NCBI GenBank assembly: GCA_003615045.1 | Contig: ML014130.1 | Span: forward strand, 62,001 to 126,000 | Length of the DNA stretch: 64,000 bases | Reading direction: 5' to 3' | Source: Caulochytrium protostelioides | Taxonomy: Eukaryota; Chytridiomycota; Caulochytriomycetes; Caulochytriales; Caulochytriaceae | In this document: in pieces, positions 51,610 through 62,452 of the stretch | How positions within the stretch are numbered: position 1 is the stretch's first letter | How the letters are laid out: every line of letters begins with the position of its first letter | Position numbers and translations under genes: made by a program | Notes under the pieces: model-generated | The model's input: the letters and a program-made list of their open reading frames with translations, nothing else | Databases searched by the model: none | Told to the model about the DNA's origin: nothing

Positions 51610-52215
51610 TTACTCGAGGATATCAGTCAGGGTCTCGCTGCCGAAACGGATGTTGCGGAGCCGGCTGCGGAACGCTTCATGCCGCATCAGCACCTTGCAC
51701 ATGATCAGTGTGCAGCGGGACTTGATCGTCTCGAGGTCCATGTGCAGATCCGGGTCGCTGTGGGTCGGCGAGCTGAGCGCGGCCTCGCTGAGCGGCATGC
51801 AACCGCCGAAGCCCCGCAAGCCTTTGCCGCGGGCGCCTGCAGGCTCGGGTATTTGAACCCGCAGCAAGCCCCCCACAGCGGCCATCGCGGGAATCGACGC
51901 GGAAGGTTGGACCCACACCGTCGACGGCTGGTCTGACTCTAGCGAGGGCGCGATAGCTGCGACCGCCGGCGATCGCGGCAGCAACGGCGGCGCCGACAGG
52001 GACGGCGGGGACGGCAGAGAGGGCGTGGCCGCGTCAGACCAATCGCACGATGCGTCTTCGGACGACGTTCGGAGGGCGCTGGAGCCGTCCGCGGGGGTGC
52101 TGGCGCCGGCGGGCGGCAGGCCCACCGCACCGGCGTCCGACTCAGCGGCGTCGGGGCTGAGCGGCGAGGGCGGCAGATCTAGCGATCTGGAGGACGCAAG
52201 CGGTGGCCACGACAT
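51610..52215 (-). CDS. hypothetical protein with conserved-looking C-terminal helix region
   Basis: Unrecognised. The frame from the ATG at 52215 gives 201 residues with strong third-position G/C bias, like the known genes here. The N-terminal 140 residues are disordered, Ser/Pro/Ala/Asp-rich. The last 50 residues look folded and charged: LETIKSRCTLIMCKVLMRHE, AFRSRLRNIRFGSETLTDIL. The frame stays open upstream of 52215 without an ATG, so an upstream exon could exist. Its C-terminus lies 50 bp from the start of the small gene on the same strand. No function can be assigned. Confidence 0.5.
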   Translation of the reverse strand: MSWPPLASSRSLDLPPSPLSPDAAESDAGAVGLPPAGASTPADGSSALRTSSEDASCDWSDAATPSLPSPPSLSAPPLLPRSPAVAAIAPSLESDQPSTVWVQPSASIPAMAAVGGLLRVQIPEPAGARGKGLRGFGGCMPLSEAALSSPTHSDPDLHMDLETIKSRCTLIMCKVLMRHEAFRSRLRNIRFGSETLTDILE

Positions 52216-53529
52216 CGGAGCACGCCAAGGTCGATCGCCTCTGCAGGTTCGCGTGCGTTGGTCACGCACCACCCGGGGGCTGACGACGGCTCGCTAGCGA
52301 TAACGTGGTGGAACGGATGCAGCAAGGATTACAACATCATGCGCGACGTAAGGAACAAGAGAGGCGGGAAGCATGGGTAGTCAGATGGCGGTCGTGAGGT
52401 GATGCGCCGTCGTACACATCTCAGCTGTTGTGCCGCGAAGGAGGGCATACCGCGCCGCATGAAACGAAGGAGTATGCATGCATCGCGATGGTTGAAATCG
52501 AAATGGGTTACGACGGTGCCCTTCGGGAGATCACCCGCGTGACAGGACGCGGCCGCTGTGACACGGGGTGTGTATGGGACCCCGCGACCATGCGCGGCAG
52601 GCCCTGCGGGCGAGGATCCCACGGGCACGCCAAGACCGTGGGCCGCCGCATTCCGTTCAGGGCCTCAGGCGCATGGCTGCTTAACGGGAAAAATCGGCGT
52701 TCTTCCAGATCGGAGACATACAATAAGTCGATCAGTCTCGCTTCCATTGCTGTTTCCGTATCTGCATCGGCATCTGCCGATGCCCCGGAACGCCACCCGA
52801 GGGGTCGGCGAGATCGGCTCAGCGCACAGAATTCGATCGCTGTGATGACCGCGCCGCCCGTTCGAGGGCGCACCGCATCATCGACGGCCGGGCTTCGAAA
52901 AATTGAGGGCGCTGGCGAGCAGGTCCAGTTTATCCGAGCAACGGCGCAAAGTGGACCCTGAGGTTGATGAGGCCGCCGCCGCCGCCGCCGCCGCCACCGC
53001 TTTCACCACGGCGATGGGGTCGGGCCGTTGGTCGGGGCGTGGTCGTCGTCGTCGTCATCGTCATCGTCATCGTCGCCGCCTGGGGGGAGCAGAAGGGTTG
53101 ATGTAGGTCTCGAGAGGGTGCCGAGGGCACGCCGCCGTGGGAGGAGGGCGCGCCGGGAAAAGCAACTGGCTTGCACAGATCAACGAGTCACCAAGCGCGC
53201 GGGTGAGGTGCGATGTTTACATTATCTCAACGGACAGAGGATCAAGGGCGCATGCAGGCGACGCCGATCCTTCATGTCGCCAGACGATGCTGAACAGGCC
53301 TCGAGTGCTGCGGCCATGTCACCATGGGCGGTGGGAAGCGGATATCGTCAGATCAATAGAATGTCATCATTCAGGGACCCTCGCATGACGTATCAGACGT
53401 ATCCCATGGTTCATATCGACCATCTCGATCAGCGTGGCAGATACGCCATTGATCCAGTATCGATCCGTATGACGCTCTTGAAAGATTACATGCCACAGAA
53501 CGCTGCGCCCCATCGGGCCTATTCATCCG
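52216..53529. other. intergenic region with microsatellites
   Basis: This 1.3-kb stretch between two minus-strand genes holds a GCC trinucleotide run (52972-52995, 8 units) and a TCG/TCA run (53043-53076). On the minus strand these make Gly and Thr-Met runs in a short frame (52930-53130) that I do not consider coding. Nothing else was recognised. Confidence 0.45.
52972..52995 (+). repeat. GCC trinucleotide run (8 units)
   Basis: A perfect (GCC)8 microsatellite in intergenic DNA. A second simple repeat of TCG/TCA triplets follows about 50 bp downstream. Confidence 0.9.
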
Positions 53530-55753
53530 TCAGAGGGCTTCGCAGTAGTTGCCAGGGAAGAGCCCACGCACGCCGTGGAGCTCGCCTTCCCACCAGTCCT
53601 CGAGCACCAACACATTCGTGATGATGTCGCCCTCGCGGAGCGTCAGCTCGTTGTCGTCCTGCGCGTCGTAATCGTAGATTGCGCGCACCGACACGCCCGC
53701 TTCGTTGGCATCCGGCGCCGGCGGCATTGTCGCGGCCACGGGCGCCGGCACGGCCACCGGCTCCTCGGGCGGCCGCGCAGGCATCGCCGGCGGCAGGTTC
53801 ACGGGCACGGGCGCCGGCGCGGGCGCCGCGGCGCCGGCCACGGCTTCAACGTACGCCGCCGGGAACAGCCCGCGGGCGCCGTGCGCGTTCGTGCCTTCCC
53901 ACCAGCCCTCGTCCAGCTGGAGCACATCCGTCACGAGCTCGCCCTCGCTAAGCGCGATCTCGTTGTCCTCGGCGGCTTCGTAGTCGTAGAGCGCACGCAC
54001 GGTCAGGCCGCGGCGCTCAGGCGACCGCGGGGGCAGCGGCACGGGCGCGCGGGCGACCCCGGCATCCGCCACGCCGACCGCCGACTGCAACTGGGCACTG
54101 GCGGCAGCCATCTCGCGACGTGCCTGCGCCTGCGCCGCATCGGCTTCCGCTTGCGCCTGCACCGCCCGGCGTCGCTCGTCCTCCCGCGCCGCGGCTTCCG
54201 CACGGGATTCGGCCTCGCGGCGCGCCTCCGCCTCGCGTTCCGCTTGCGCGTGCCGGTCGCGCTCGCGCCGGTCGCGTTCCTCCGCTTCGCGCGCCTCGCG
54301 TGCTTCGCGGTCCTGCGCTTCGGCCACCGCAGACGTCTCGTCGTCCCAGTCATTGTCGTTGGCGGCGGCACGCGGCGGGACGGCGACCGGACGGAAGGGC
54401 GGCGGCACGGACGCGGGCGCCGCGCTCGAGCGCGGCGCCTGCGCCGATTCCGCCGCATCGCGCTGGCGAACCGCTTCGCGCTCGGCGGCGTGCTGCGCTT
54501 CGATCGCGGCGCGCTCGGCGGCTTCCTGCTCCTGACGCGCGCGCACGATCTCCTCGGTGCGCGCACGCGCCGCGGCATCGCGCTCCGCGGCAGCAGCGCG
54601 TTCACGCTCCAGCCGCTCGGCTGAGCCCGAGGGGCCGCCGCGGCGCAGGTTCGTCGGCGGCGCCGGCGCCGCGGATTCAAAGGCGGCGGCTTTCGAAGCA
54701 ACCGACCGCGTGCCACTAGGCATCACGGGCCGCGACGACGACGACGTCGACGACGTCGACGACGCCGACGCCGACGCGGCGGACGGCACGGCCCCGCCGG
54801 CAGCTGCGGGCGAGGGCCGCACGGCGGGCTTGACGACGACGGGGGCTGGGACCGGCGCGGCACGCTGGCTCGCGAGGTTCTCGTAGCTCGAGGCTGGCGA
54901 GGGGGCCTTGGCGGCATCGAGTGGTTTCGGGGGGTTGAGCTTGACGGGCTGGTAGGTGCTGCCGACGGGTGCCGGCGGCTCGTACTTGGCAAACCCGCGC
55001 TCGCCGTGGATCGCGTATTTGGCGCCCGAGGCGGACTCGACCTTCTTCATGATGGTGGCAGGATCGACATCGTCATCGCAGCGCGCATTGATGTGCACGT
55101 GGCAGCCGCGCAGAAAGGATGAGACATCGTTCACGTGGTAGTTAAACAGGCCCTTCTTGGAAACGGGTACCCCGTCACCACACTATGTCGATGTCGAGGA
55201 GGCAGAAGATCGACAAGACGAACACCCGATGACGCATATTCATGAGGGTGAATTCGTGAAAAGAAAATGAGGGAACCATGTCATCATTCATTCAGTGATT
55301 TTTAGGACGCGACCTTACCCACGAAATGAGGACGAGTTTGGGGAGCTTCGAGATGGGCTCGTTCACCTTGACGGCAGCATACTGGATCTTGCTCGCTTCA
55401 AACTCATCTTGCAGCGCCTCCAATCCGCCGTCTAGATCGCCATGAATCAACCCTTGGATACGTGAGTCACGCTGCAAACATCCCCACCATCCAGGCACAG
55501 TGCCATGAAACAAGCGGCACCGTGCGCCCTTCATGGCGAGATGCGAAGTCCCTATGGTGCCATCCTGACAGCAGAAGAGGGAACTCCAGCACCGGATTCG
55601 CAAAGTTTAGACAACGTTACCGCCTTGTTCGAACAGCTTGAGATCATTGCTGCCCTTGTCGTAGCTGAAGAGGGCCCAGCTGCCGATGTCACCGTCGCGG
55701 ACCGCCTGGAACCCATCCAGCACTGACGGCTGGAAGTTGATCTGCTGCGACAT
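53530..55753 (-). CDS. ABP1: ABP1/drebrin-like actin-binding protein (ADF-H domain, two SH3)
   Basis: Three exons, 55753-55621, 55452-55319 and 55182-53530, give 639 residues. The ADF-homology domain spans all three: MSQQINFQPSVLDGFQAVRD, SWALFSYDKGSNDLKLFEQG, LPKLVLISW, CGDGVPVSKKGLFNYHVNDV, SSFLRGCHVHINARCDDDV, IMKKVESASGAKY. A Glu/Arg/Ala-rich coiled coil (residues about 260-430) precedes two SH3 domains, VRALYDYEAAEDNEIALSEG and VRAIYDYDAQDDNELTLREG. Abp1 links F-actin to endocytic machinery at cortical patches. The exon 1-2 acceptor is CAAG, less typical than CAG. A nearby TGCAG acceptor would put a stop in frame with the GTAACG donor, so the CAAG choice is preferred but not certain. Confidence 0.92.
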
Positions 55754-56398
55754 GATGGCCTGTGATATCGTCACGGAAAGCCGCGACCTGCCGTGATGCC
55801 GCGATCCGTCTGGTATCAGTGAGCCGGAACCAAGGAGAGGCCGCCGCGCTCGTCTGTCGCTGGGATGCGCGATGAATGGAATTCGTATTATCAGGTATTC
55901 AGGAGGATCAATCAAGGAGGATCGCTCGGATCGTCTAGGTCACCAAAAAAAAAGCGCGTCGTCGCTCCGACGCAGGCTGACGTGGTCATATCGTCACCCT
56001 ATCAGCCCTGACATCGAAAGCTGTCGTTCTTCTCTGGACACGGCCTAGCAACATCAGGAACAAGAAGCGGCGGACGAATAAGGCGATCGCAGGAACCAAT
56101 GACGATGCCCGGACCCGGACGGGTGAGACGGCGTGTGCCGCGCGGCACGCGATCCGCGTTCGGCTGGCCCCCTTGTGGCCGTCGCCATCGCTCGTCGACC
56201 CCTAGTGGCGGACACCAAGTGGCGCAGCAGCGATCCCGCGGCGATGCGAAGGGAAGGGTGAACGACGGGCAATAAGGCACCGTGTGGCGTTGTGGCGAGA
56301 CCCCCGTGCAAACAACAGAAAGGCGGTCGCTCACGCCGACGTGAAATACTGCCGGGCGTGATGAGCGCGACGCGCGACGCGAGCTATCGCTCCAGCGC
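55754..56398. other. intergenic region between the Reg1-like gene and ABP1
   Basis: It holds the 3' flank of the Reg1-like gene and the promoter side of ABP1. A short poly-A run (55945-55953) is present. No coding frame is supported. Confidence 0.4.
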
Positions 56399-59300
56399 TT
56401 AGTTGAGGTCGAATCCCATGCACCAGAGGTCGAGGCCGCGCCGCGCAAGCAGCGGCACGTCGTTCGTCGCACGGGCAATCGCGTGATGCACGTGCTTTTC
56501 GACTTCGAAACCGATGTCGATCACGTCCGTGACTAACCGCATCATCGCCATCGTCGAGACGGGCGCGACGGCCGGCGCAGGCTGACGGCCACGGCGACGT
56601 TCGGTCTCGCTCTCATCCTCCGACGAGGCGTCCAGCACGCCGACGACAAGGTCACCCATCCCGGACGTGGCGGCCAGCGCAAACTGGAGGTGGCGGTGCA
56701 GCACGTGCAGTAGCTCGGGCAGACTTGGGTCAGTGCGGGTCGGACGGGCCGCCGCGCAATTCCAGGCCGATCCCTCGTTCAGAGAGACGGCAGAGGAGGC
56801 AGACACCAGAGAGGACGAGGACGACGAGGTGAGGCTCGACCAGGAACCCCCAACGTCTCGCGCAGCTGGCGATGACCTCGACGTCGATGCGAACGTCGAG
56901 GAACGCGTCGCATCGGCGTGCGCAGAGGTTGTCGAAGTCACCCACGAGCGATCGCTCGCTCCGGGAATAAAACGCTGGAACCGCGGCAGCCATGTATCCA
57001 CGGTCGTGTTGAGCCATCCCAACACGACAATGGAGACCGTCAAGGCCAGACGCCAGCCAAGCAGCATGAGGGCCGTGGTGGGCGACCGCCGCGGCAAAAC
57101 GTCCCGCCGTAGGGACGGCTTGTCGATGCGTTCGGCGCTGGCCTGCAGCGACGACGGAGGGATGTGACGCAGCGGCATCATAGCGGCATCATCACTGGTC
57201 GACCCAGAAGCCACGAACGATGGACTTCCTGCATCGCGATTATCCAAACGATGGCGGCAGCGATGGTCACGGTGATGGCGCGCGTGGTGGTGGGCCGGAA
57301 TCCGGTCCGGGTACCAGGCGGAACCATTCGGAATGAGATCGGGGTGCACAAAGAAAGCGTTCGTGAGGAGCACCTCGTCCATGGCCGCCGCATGGTGCTG
57401 ACGCGATCGGGATAAAATGTCCACATGGCCAAATGCCGATGGAACGGGAGGGGAAGCACCATCTTCCGAAGACGATGCGGTGCGTGCGACGGACACCCCA
57501 ATCTTCTTTTCCGTCGGAGCCGGCGAGAACGCAGCATCCACGCTCAGCGGCGTCGCACGCGTCGTTTCGCGCGTCCACGTGGCCCGCGCCGTGACAAACC
57601 GCCGGTCCGTTTCCAGCCGCTCGGCGGACAACGGCGGCGTTGCTGGACGGCATACCGTATCGGGCGGGAAGAAGCCCCAACCGAGCACGGCGACCGTGCC
57701 GTCAACACCATCATCGTCCTCGTCCTCGTCGAGAAGCCGGTGGTGGTCGCGTAACCTGGGCCTACGGGGGCTGGGTGCAGGCGCTGAGAGAGCGACCGGA
57801 AACAAGGGCTCGCGGTCTGACCCTTGTTCTAGTGGCGGCGAAGGCAGCGCCGCAATCATGACGCGTGCCTCAGATGGCAGCACGGTTGACAGCGACGTTT
57901 CGGACGCGAGCGCGTCGTCGCGATGAAAATCGTGCTGTGCATGCATCGCGCCTCGATCGGACGGAGCCGGGCAATGTCGCTGGTCCGCTGGGTAAGGCAT
58001 CACGCCAAGGCCCACATCACGAGCCTGACAGGAATTGTTTTGTAGATGCTCGCAGCGTGAGTCGTGCGGATCCGATTGCGATGAGCCCCAAGACGGCGGT
58101 GACGGATGAGGTGCAGAACCCGAGGCGGCCGGTGCCGCGACGTGCGGTGACGGCGAAGAGCGGGTCGACGGACGGGGAGCCGGATACGGCGCTGGCGAAA
58201 CGCATTGCGCGCCGGACGGCTTGGTTTGCTTGCCCGAATCCGGCGAATCCGGCGGTGAGGAGCAGGATACGGCATCGTCCGCGTCACGCTGCACACTCGG
58301 TCTAGCCGTTGGTGGCGCAGCGTCCTCCTTGGCGGGGCGACCGCTCCCGTGGCCCAAAACAGGACTCACCGTCTGCGAGGAAGCCGGGGTCGGGAAGGCT
58401 GCAGAAGTCGTCGGAACGACAGCCTCAGAATGAGAGGCACTCTGCGCAACGAGATCGGCAGGCGGCATCCAGGCAGGCGGCGGCCGCGCAGGAAGCGCCA
58501 CGGGCGTTCGTGACGCAGCCGTAGCATGCGTCGCGATCGCAACGGTCGCCCTGACCGTCGTAAACGTCGCCGGCAGACGGGCGTTGTCGATCGCCACGAT
58601 CCATTCATCAAACACGTGTTGGTCAACGATGTGATTAAATGACACCCGTCGCGGTTTGGCTGACGTGACTGCGGGCAGCCCGAAACGACCGCCGTCGAGC
58701 GCGCGGGGGGGCGGAGTGGCATTGGACACGCTGCGGCGCCGCATGGGCCATGATGATGACGGCCGCGGTGAGCGACGGGCCAGGGTCGGCCCGGGAATCG
58801 TCGGCGCGGCGGATGGCTGATTCAACTCAGAGATCGGAGACGCCGCGGAGGGCGCTGGCGACGGCGAAAAGGTGCTGGACGGCACAGCCGTCTCGAGTCG
58901 AGTGTGGTTTGCTTCGCGATTACTTGGCGAACGGCTGTTGCTGCTGGTCTCAAGGCTGCTATCGCTACCCTGGCCGCTACCATGGCCGTTCGCGTGGCCG
59001 CTATGACGGTCGCGATGGCCCATGTGATTGTTTCGATCGCCATTTATTGGGAGGCGATAAGAATCAAGGATCGATGCGAGGGAGCACGATGACAGCGAGC
59101 CGTTGTGCGAGGACCGCGGCTGGCGCAGGCAGGAACGGAGGGGCGCATGGTGCCGTGCATCGGTCGTAGCTGACACAGCACGTACAGATGACGATGCGGC
59201 CGACGATGCTGTGGACGTGGATGATGACGTGGACGCCGGTGCGACGGATGCCTGGGGCGACCGGGGCGACCGGTACAAGGGCCCATACATAGGGGCAAAG

Positions 59301-60535
59301 TCGACCTGGCGCTGCCACACGAGGCGATGTGCCGGGTAGAGGGGAGCACGGTTGCGGCTCTGCGCCCACCGGCGCCAAGCGAGATTAAGCAAGCGCCGGC
59401 GGTCCGAGCACGGCGGGACCACCGAGCCCGCGCCGTAGGACCAATGAGGCCGCAACGCACGCCAGGACGCGAGCAAATCTAGGAGACTCATGGCTTCCAC
59501 AAAGTAGTCACCGCACTGTGATGGCGCTGGCGCGTTGCATGCCCGCGGGGGGGCGGCATCAGCGTTTGACGGGGCCAGCCCGTCATGGTGGACCGTTTTA
59601 AGCGGAAGCCCGCGCAAGGCGGCTGCCGACGAACTGGTGGCATGCGCTAGGGGGTGGTCATCGAGGATCAAGCCAGCCGTGGTATCCATGAGAGCCTGAC
59701 GATCGCGGTCCCACGGGCGTGAGGCCGTGAAGACAGCCAGACCAAAGATGTTATCGGGATTGACGGGTGTGGTGAGGTCGAGGCGCCGTCCTGCCGTCGG
59801 CGATACGGCTGCCCCGGCCGCCATCAAGGGGCTCGTTCGCCGGTCGTCGTCCGCGCGGGACGACTTGGGTGCCGTTTTCATCTGCTGCGACGAGACCTGG
59901 TGGTCATACGCAACTGCGGGGAGCGGGGAGGCAGACCAGGCCGAAGCAGGCATCAGCGCCGACGAAGTCGTCAAGTCGCCCGACGTCTTGTGACAATGAC
60001 CATCGCGATGCCGATGTGGATGATGGTGGGCGCGCGTATGTGGGTGCTGGTGCTCGTGGTGGTGCTCGTGCTCGTGGTGGGGACGTTGATGGTGTCCGCG
60101 GTGGGGAGATCGTGGCGGCGGGGCATACAGCGGCACGTGTGGTTTAAGCGATGGCGATGGCAGGGGCAAGGCGGATGTGTCGTAGGGTACGGATGCAGCG
60201 ACCGGATCTCGCGCATGCCACGTATGGGTCGATCGGAGGGGCGGGCGGGACGGCGCCTGGGACGGCACGGCAGCCGTGCAGAGATGGGTCCGATCGGCTT
60301 CGCTATTGGATTCGTAGGCATGGCGGAAGCGATGGTGGCGGTGGCGGTGGCGGTGGGGCGGATCGTCATGACTCGACCCCGATGAGTTCTGGCGGGATGG
60401 CGGGAACGACGAGGGTCCGGGCGAGGGCGACGCTGCGAACGGGGTGGGCGATGAGGGTGACGATCGCGGCTGATTCGTGCGCCGCGGATCCATGGCAGGA
60501 CCATGCGTCCGGACCGCCGCCTTGGTGACCGGCAT
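56399..60535 (-). CDS. Reg1-like PP1 regulatory subunit with DUF1752 region
   Basis: A single exon of 1378 residues; ATGs at 60535 and 60493 are both possible starts. Near residues 340-430 lies the fungal DUF1752 pattern of Reg1-type proteins: DYFVEAMSLLDLLASWRALR, RRRLLNLAWRRWAQSRNRAP, RLVWQRQVDFAPMYGPLY. Around residue 630 RRVSFNHIVDQHVFDEW gives an RVxF docking motif for the phosphatase PP1. Reg1 directs PP1 (Glc7) against Snf1 kinase in glucose repression. The N-terminal quarter has a His-rich block near residues 150-190. A hydrophobic stretch at about residues 1155-1175 (ALMLLGWRLALTVSIVVLGW) could span a membrane, unusual for this family. The rest is Ser/Pro/Ala-rich disorder. The family assignment rests on the two motifs, not on overall identity. 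Confidence 0.8.
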   Translation of the reverse strand: MPVTKAAVRTHGPAMDPRRTNQPRSSPSSPTPFAASPSPGPSSFPPSRQNSSGSSHDDPPHRHRHRHHRFRHAYESNSEADRTHLCTAAVPSQAPSRPPLRSTHTWHARDPVAASVPYDTSALPLPSPSLKPHVPLYAPPPRSPHRGHHQRPHHEHEHHHEHQHPHTRAHHHPHRHRDGHCHKTSGDLTTSSALMPASAWSASPLPAVAYDHQVSSQQMKTAPKSSRADDDRRTSPLMAAGAAVSPTAGRRLDLTTPVNPDNIFGLAVFTASRPWDRDRQALMDTTAGLILDDHPLAHATSSSAAALRGLPLKTVHHDGLAPSNADAAPPRACNAPAPSQCGDYFVEAMSLLDLLASWRALRPHWSYGAGSVVPPCSDRRRLLNLAWRRWAQSRNRAPLYPAHRLVWQRQVDFAPMYGPLYRSPRSPQASVAPASTSSSTSTASSAASSSVRAVSATTDARHHAPLRSCLRQPRSSHNGSLSSCSLASILDSYRLPINGDRNNHMGHRDRHSGHANGHGSGQGSDSSLETSSNSRSPSNREANHTRLETAVPSSTFSPSPAPSAASPISELNQPSAAPTIPGPTLARRSPRPSSSWPMRRRSVSNATPPPRALDGGRFGLPAVTSAKPRRVSFNHIVDQHVFDEWIVAIDNARLPATFTTVRATVAIATHATAASRTPVALPARPPPAWMPPADLVAQSASHSEAVVPTTSAAFPTPASSQTVSPVLGHGSGRPAKEDAAPPTARPSVQRDADDAVSCSSPPDSPDSGKQTKPSGAQCVSPAPYPAPRPSTRSSPSPHVAAPAASGSAPHPSPPSWGSSQSDPHDSRCEHLQNNSCQARDVGLGVMPYPADQRHCPAPSDRGAMHAQHDFHRDDALASETSLSTVLPSEARVMIAALPSPPLEQGSDREPLFPVALSAPAPSPRRPRLRDHHRLLDEDEDDDGVDGTVAVLGWGFFPPDTVCRPATPPLSAERLETDRRFVTARATWTRETTRATPLSVDAAFSPAPTEKKIGVSVARTASSSEDGASPPVPSAFGHVDILSRSRQHHAAAMDEVLLTNAFFVHPDLIPNGSAWYPDRIPAHHHARHHRDHRCRHRLDNRDAGSPSFVASGSTSDDAAMMPLRHIPPSSLQASAERIDKPSLRRDVLPRRSPTTALMLLGWRLALTVSIVVLGWLNTTVDTWLPRFQRFIPGASDRSWVTSTTSAHADATRSSTFASTSRSSPAARDVGGSWSSLTSSSSSSLVSASSAVSLNEGSAWNCAAARPTRTDPSLPELLHVLHRHLQFALAATSGMGDLVVGVLDASSEDESETERRRGRQPAPAVAPVSTMAMMRLVTDVIDIGFEVEKHVHHAIARATNDVPLLARRGLDLWCMGFDLN

Positions 60536-62452
60536 TGAGCGGAGTTATCTCGAATCCTGCGGAGAATGTCGGAAGACGGTATCCAAAAGTCGGCGCCGAG
60601 AATGTCGTTGGCCGCGCCAGGAAAGCCCGCTCCGTACGACAGCAACGGACAGCGGCGTGTTCCAGAAGGGGGCGGCGGACTCCTGCATCGGGCCCGGCGC
60701 GCTTCACCAGATCAACGGCCGTGCTTCGTGTTTTCAGTACGCTGATGCCGGCCGAGGATGTGGAAGCGCCCGATAAGACAGGCCGGGCGCTGGATGCCGT
60801 GGATCCCCGCGATCCACGCGATCAGCGGGAGACCGGCTCCTCCGCGCCACGATGCCGTCGTCCGCTGTTCCCAGAGGTACCCCTCGTGCGCCTCGCGGGG
60901 TCGTCGTCGTTCCCAGCGGACGCTTCTCCCGGCGTCCGCGCAGGTCTGACGGTGGGAGGTCGAGCTCGCTTTGAAAGGCGGCCCCGAAGTGGCCGTTCGA
61001 TGATGGCCGGCGGCGGAGCGTGGCTTGGGGGAGATACGGTTAGAGGCCGTCGGGGCGGAAGGGGAGGTGGCCACGGCGGCCGTGGGAGTGAGTGGCGGAA
61101 CTGTGGCCGAACCCGAGCGGAAGGCCGGTCAGTGCCGGTCAGTACTATGGGCGCCATCGAGCACACCCAGAGCGAGGCCGACGCAGCGCCTCACCTTCAG
61201 GACGCGCGTTTCGGAAAAAATAAAAGATCCCCAGCATCCATGAAGGCCTTCATTCGAGGCGCTTGCTGGCTTGGTGCTCCCTTTCGAGGGGCAATGACAT
61301 CAAATGGCGGCGATAACAACGGAGGGCACGTCCGATCAAAAGCCATGCGGGTCTGCATCAGATCACACATGGGCCTCACACAATCTTGATGCCGTTCCCA
61401 TCAATAGCGAGCGTCGGTAGGAAGTATGCAGAAGGCGAAGCCAGTGTCAAGGGTGTCAAGCGAGAGGCAAGCCGAGAAGGATTCGAAGCTTATTCCCATA
61501 CACAGGACGCCATCCGCATCCCTTGCGACCCGCCCCCTTCCCCATCTTCTCTGGAGGAGGGGGTCATGTGACAGGCCGATCGCTCATCCCTGGCGCCGAT
61601 GTGACCACGCGGCGCGTGCGACGCTGCCAATTGACATGTTTCCCGACAAGGAAAAGGCTACGGCTACCGCCATCGTTTCCGTGATCGGAGGTAGCGCCTT
61701 CCATACTGAAGGCACATGGGACAGCGACCCTTCAGTGCGAAGGGACGCGCGGCTTCGATGCGTTGTTGCTTCGACACATGAGGCATCACACCGTGAGTCT
61801 CGACATTCATTGTCGTGCCCATGCGAATGGTCCCCAATCGCCGCGACCAGCGCATAACGCGCTTTCTATTCCCATCGGCCATCACTCCTTGTGGGCACGC
61901 CAGGTGAACCGCCGAGCAGGCTCGTCGGGGCGCCTGCGACGCGACCCGGCGGTATCGGCCGGACGGGTCGCGCCGGCCGCCGCCGTCACCTTCGCCACAA
62001 CCAGCATCGACGACGCGCCCGTGCCGGTCCTCTCTCAAATGCTCTGGGCGAGCCCGACGAGTGTCATGCCGCCTGAGTCCGCCCGTCTCGCCAGTGCCGC
62101 GAAGGGGGCCCGCGTCTCCCGAGATGACGATCTGATCCTTGACTAGGATACACGATAGATAGAAAAAGAAAAAATGCGCTTCAATCGACAGCAGATGAGT
62201 ATGATTGAATGAGAAGAGGTCAGTGGTCCGATCGCGATCATGAGAGCATAATCGGGCGAGCTGTCAGCGCAGGAACGGGACGTCCAGCAGATACTTGCCG
62301 CGGTGCCCGAGGGTGCGAAAAGCCGCAGAAGGCGTGTCAAGCCGAATTGGGAGAAACAAGGCCGCAGGGGGGGACTTGGGCCCCTGTTTTACTCGGGCCA
62401 AGGGTGAGCAAAGCAGACCGGGGACAATGGGAGCGAAAAGGAAACATCGCAC
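60536..62452. other. intergenic region between RNASEH2C and the Reg1-like gene
   Basis: The region is GC-rich at 60780-61140 and less so after 61200. A possible + strand exon lies at 61904-62146 (listed separately). The short frame starting MGAIEHTQSEADAAPHLQDA at 61147 has some coding appearance but ends without a recognisable domain. A-rich sequence follows 62155. Confidence 0.4.
61904..62146 (+). CDS. possible terminal exon of an unrecognised gene
   Basis: From an acceptor-like CACGCCAG the phase-0 frame runs 81 codons to a TAG with clear third-position G/C preference. It includes AAAVTFATTSIDDAPVPVLS and ends ASAAKGARVSRDDDLILD. An A-rich 3' flank follows at once. A plausible first exon starts at the ATG at 61636 (MFPDKEKATATAIVSVIGG), but only weak GTG-type donors keep the phase, so I do not join them with confidence. 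No family is recognised. Confidence 0.25.
   Translation: MNRRAGSSGRLRRDPAVSAGRVAPAAAVTFATTSIDDAPVPVLSQMLWASPTSVMPPESARLASAAKGARVSRDDDLILD

Noticed and set aside
60536-61389. Plus-strand frame upstream of the Reg1-like gene
   Set aside because: Low-complexity Arg/Gly translation overlapping the Reg1-like promoter; no domain seen.
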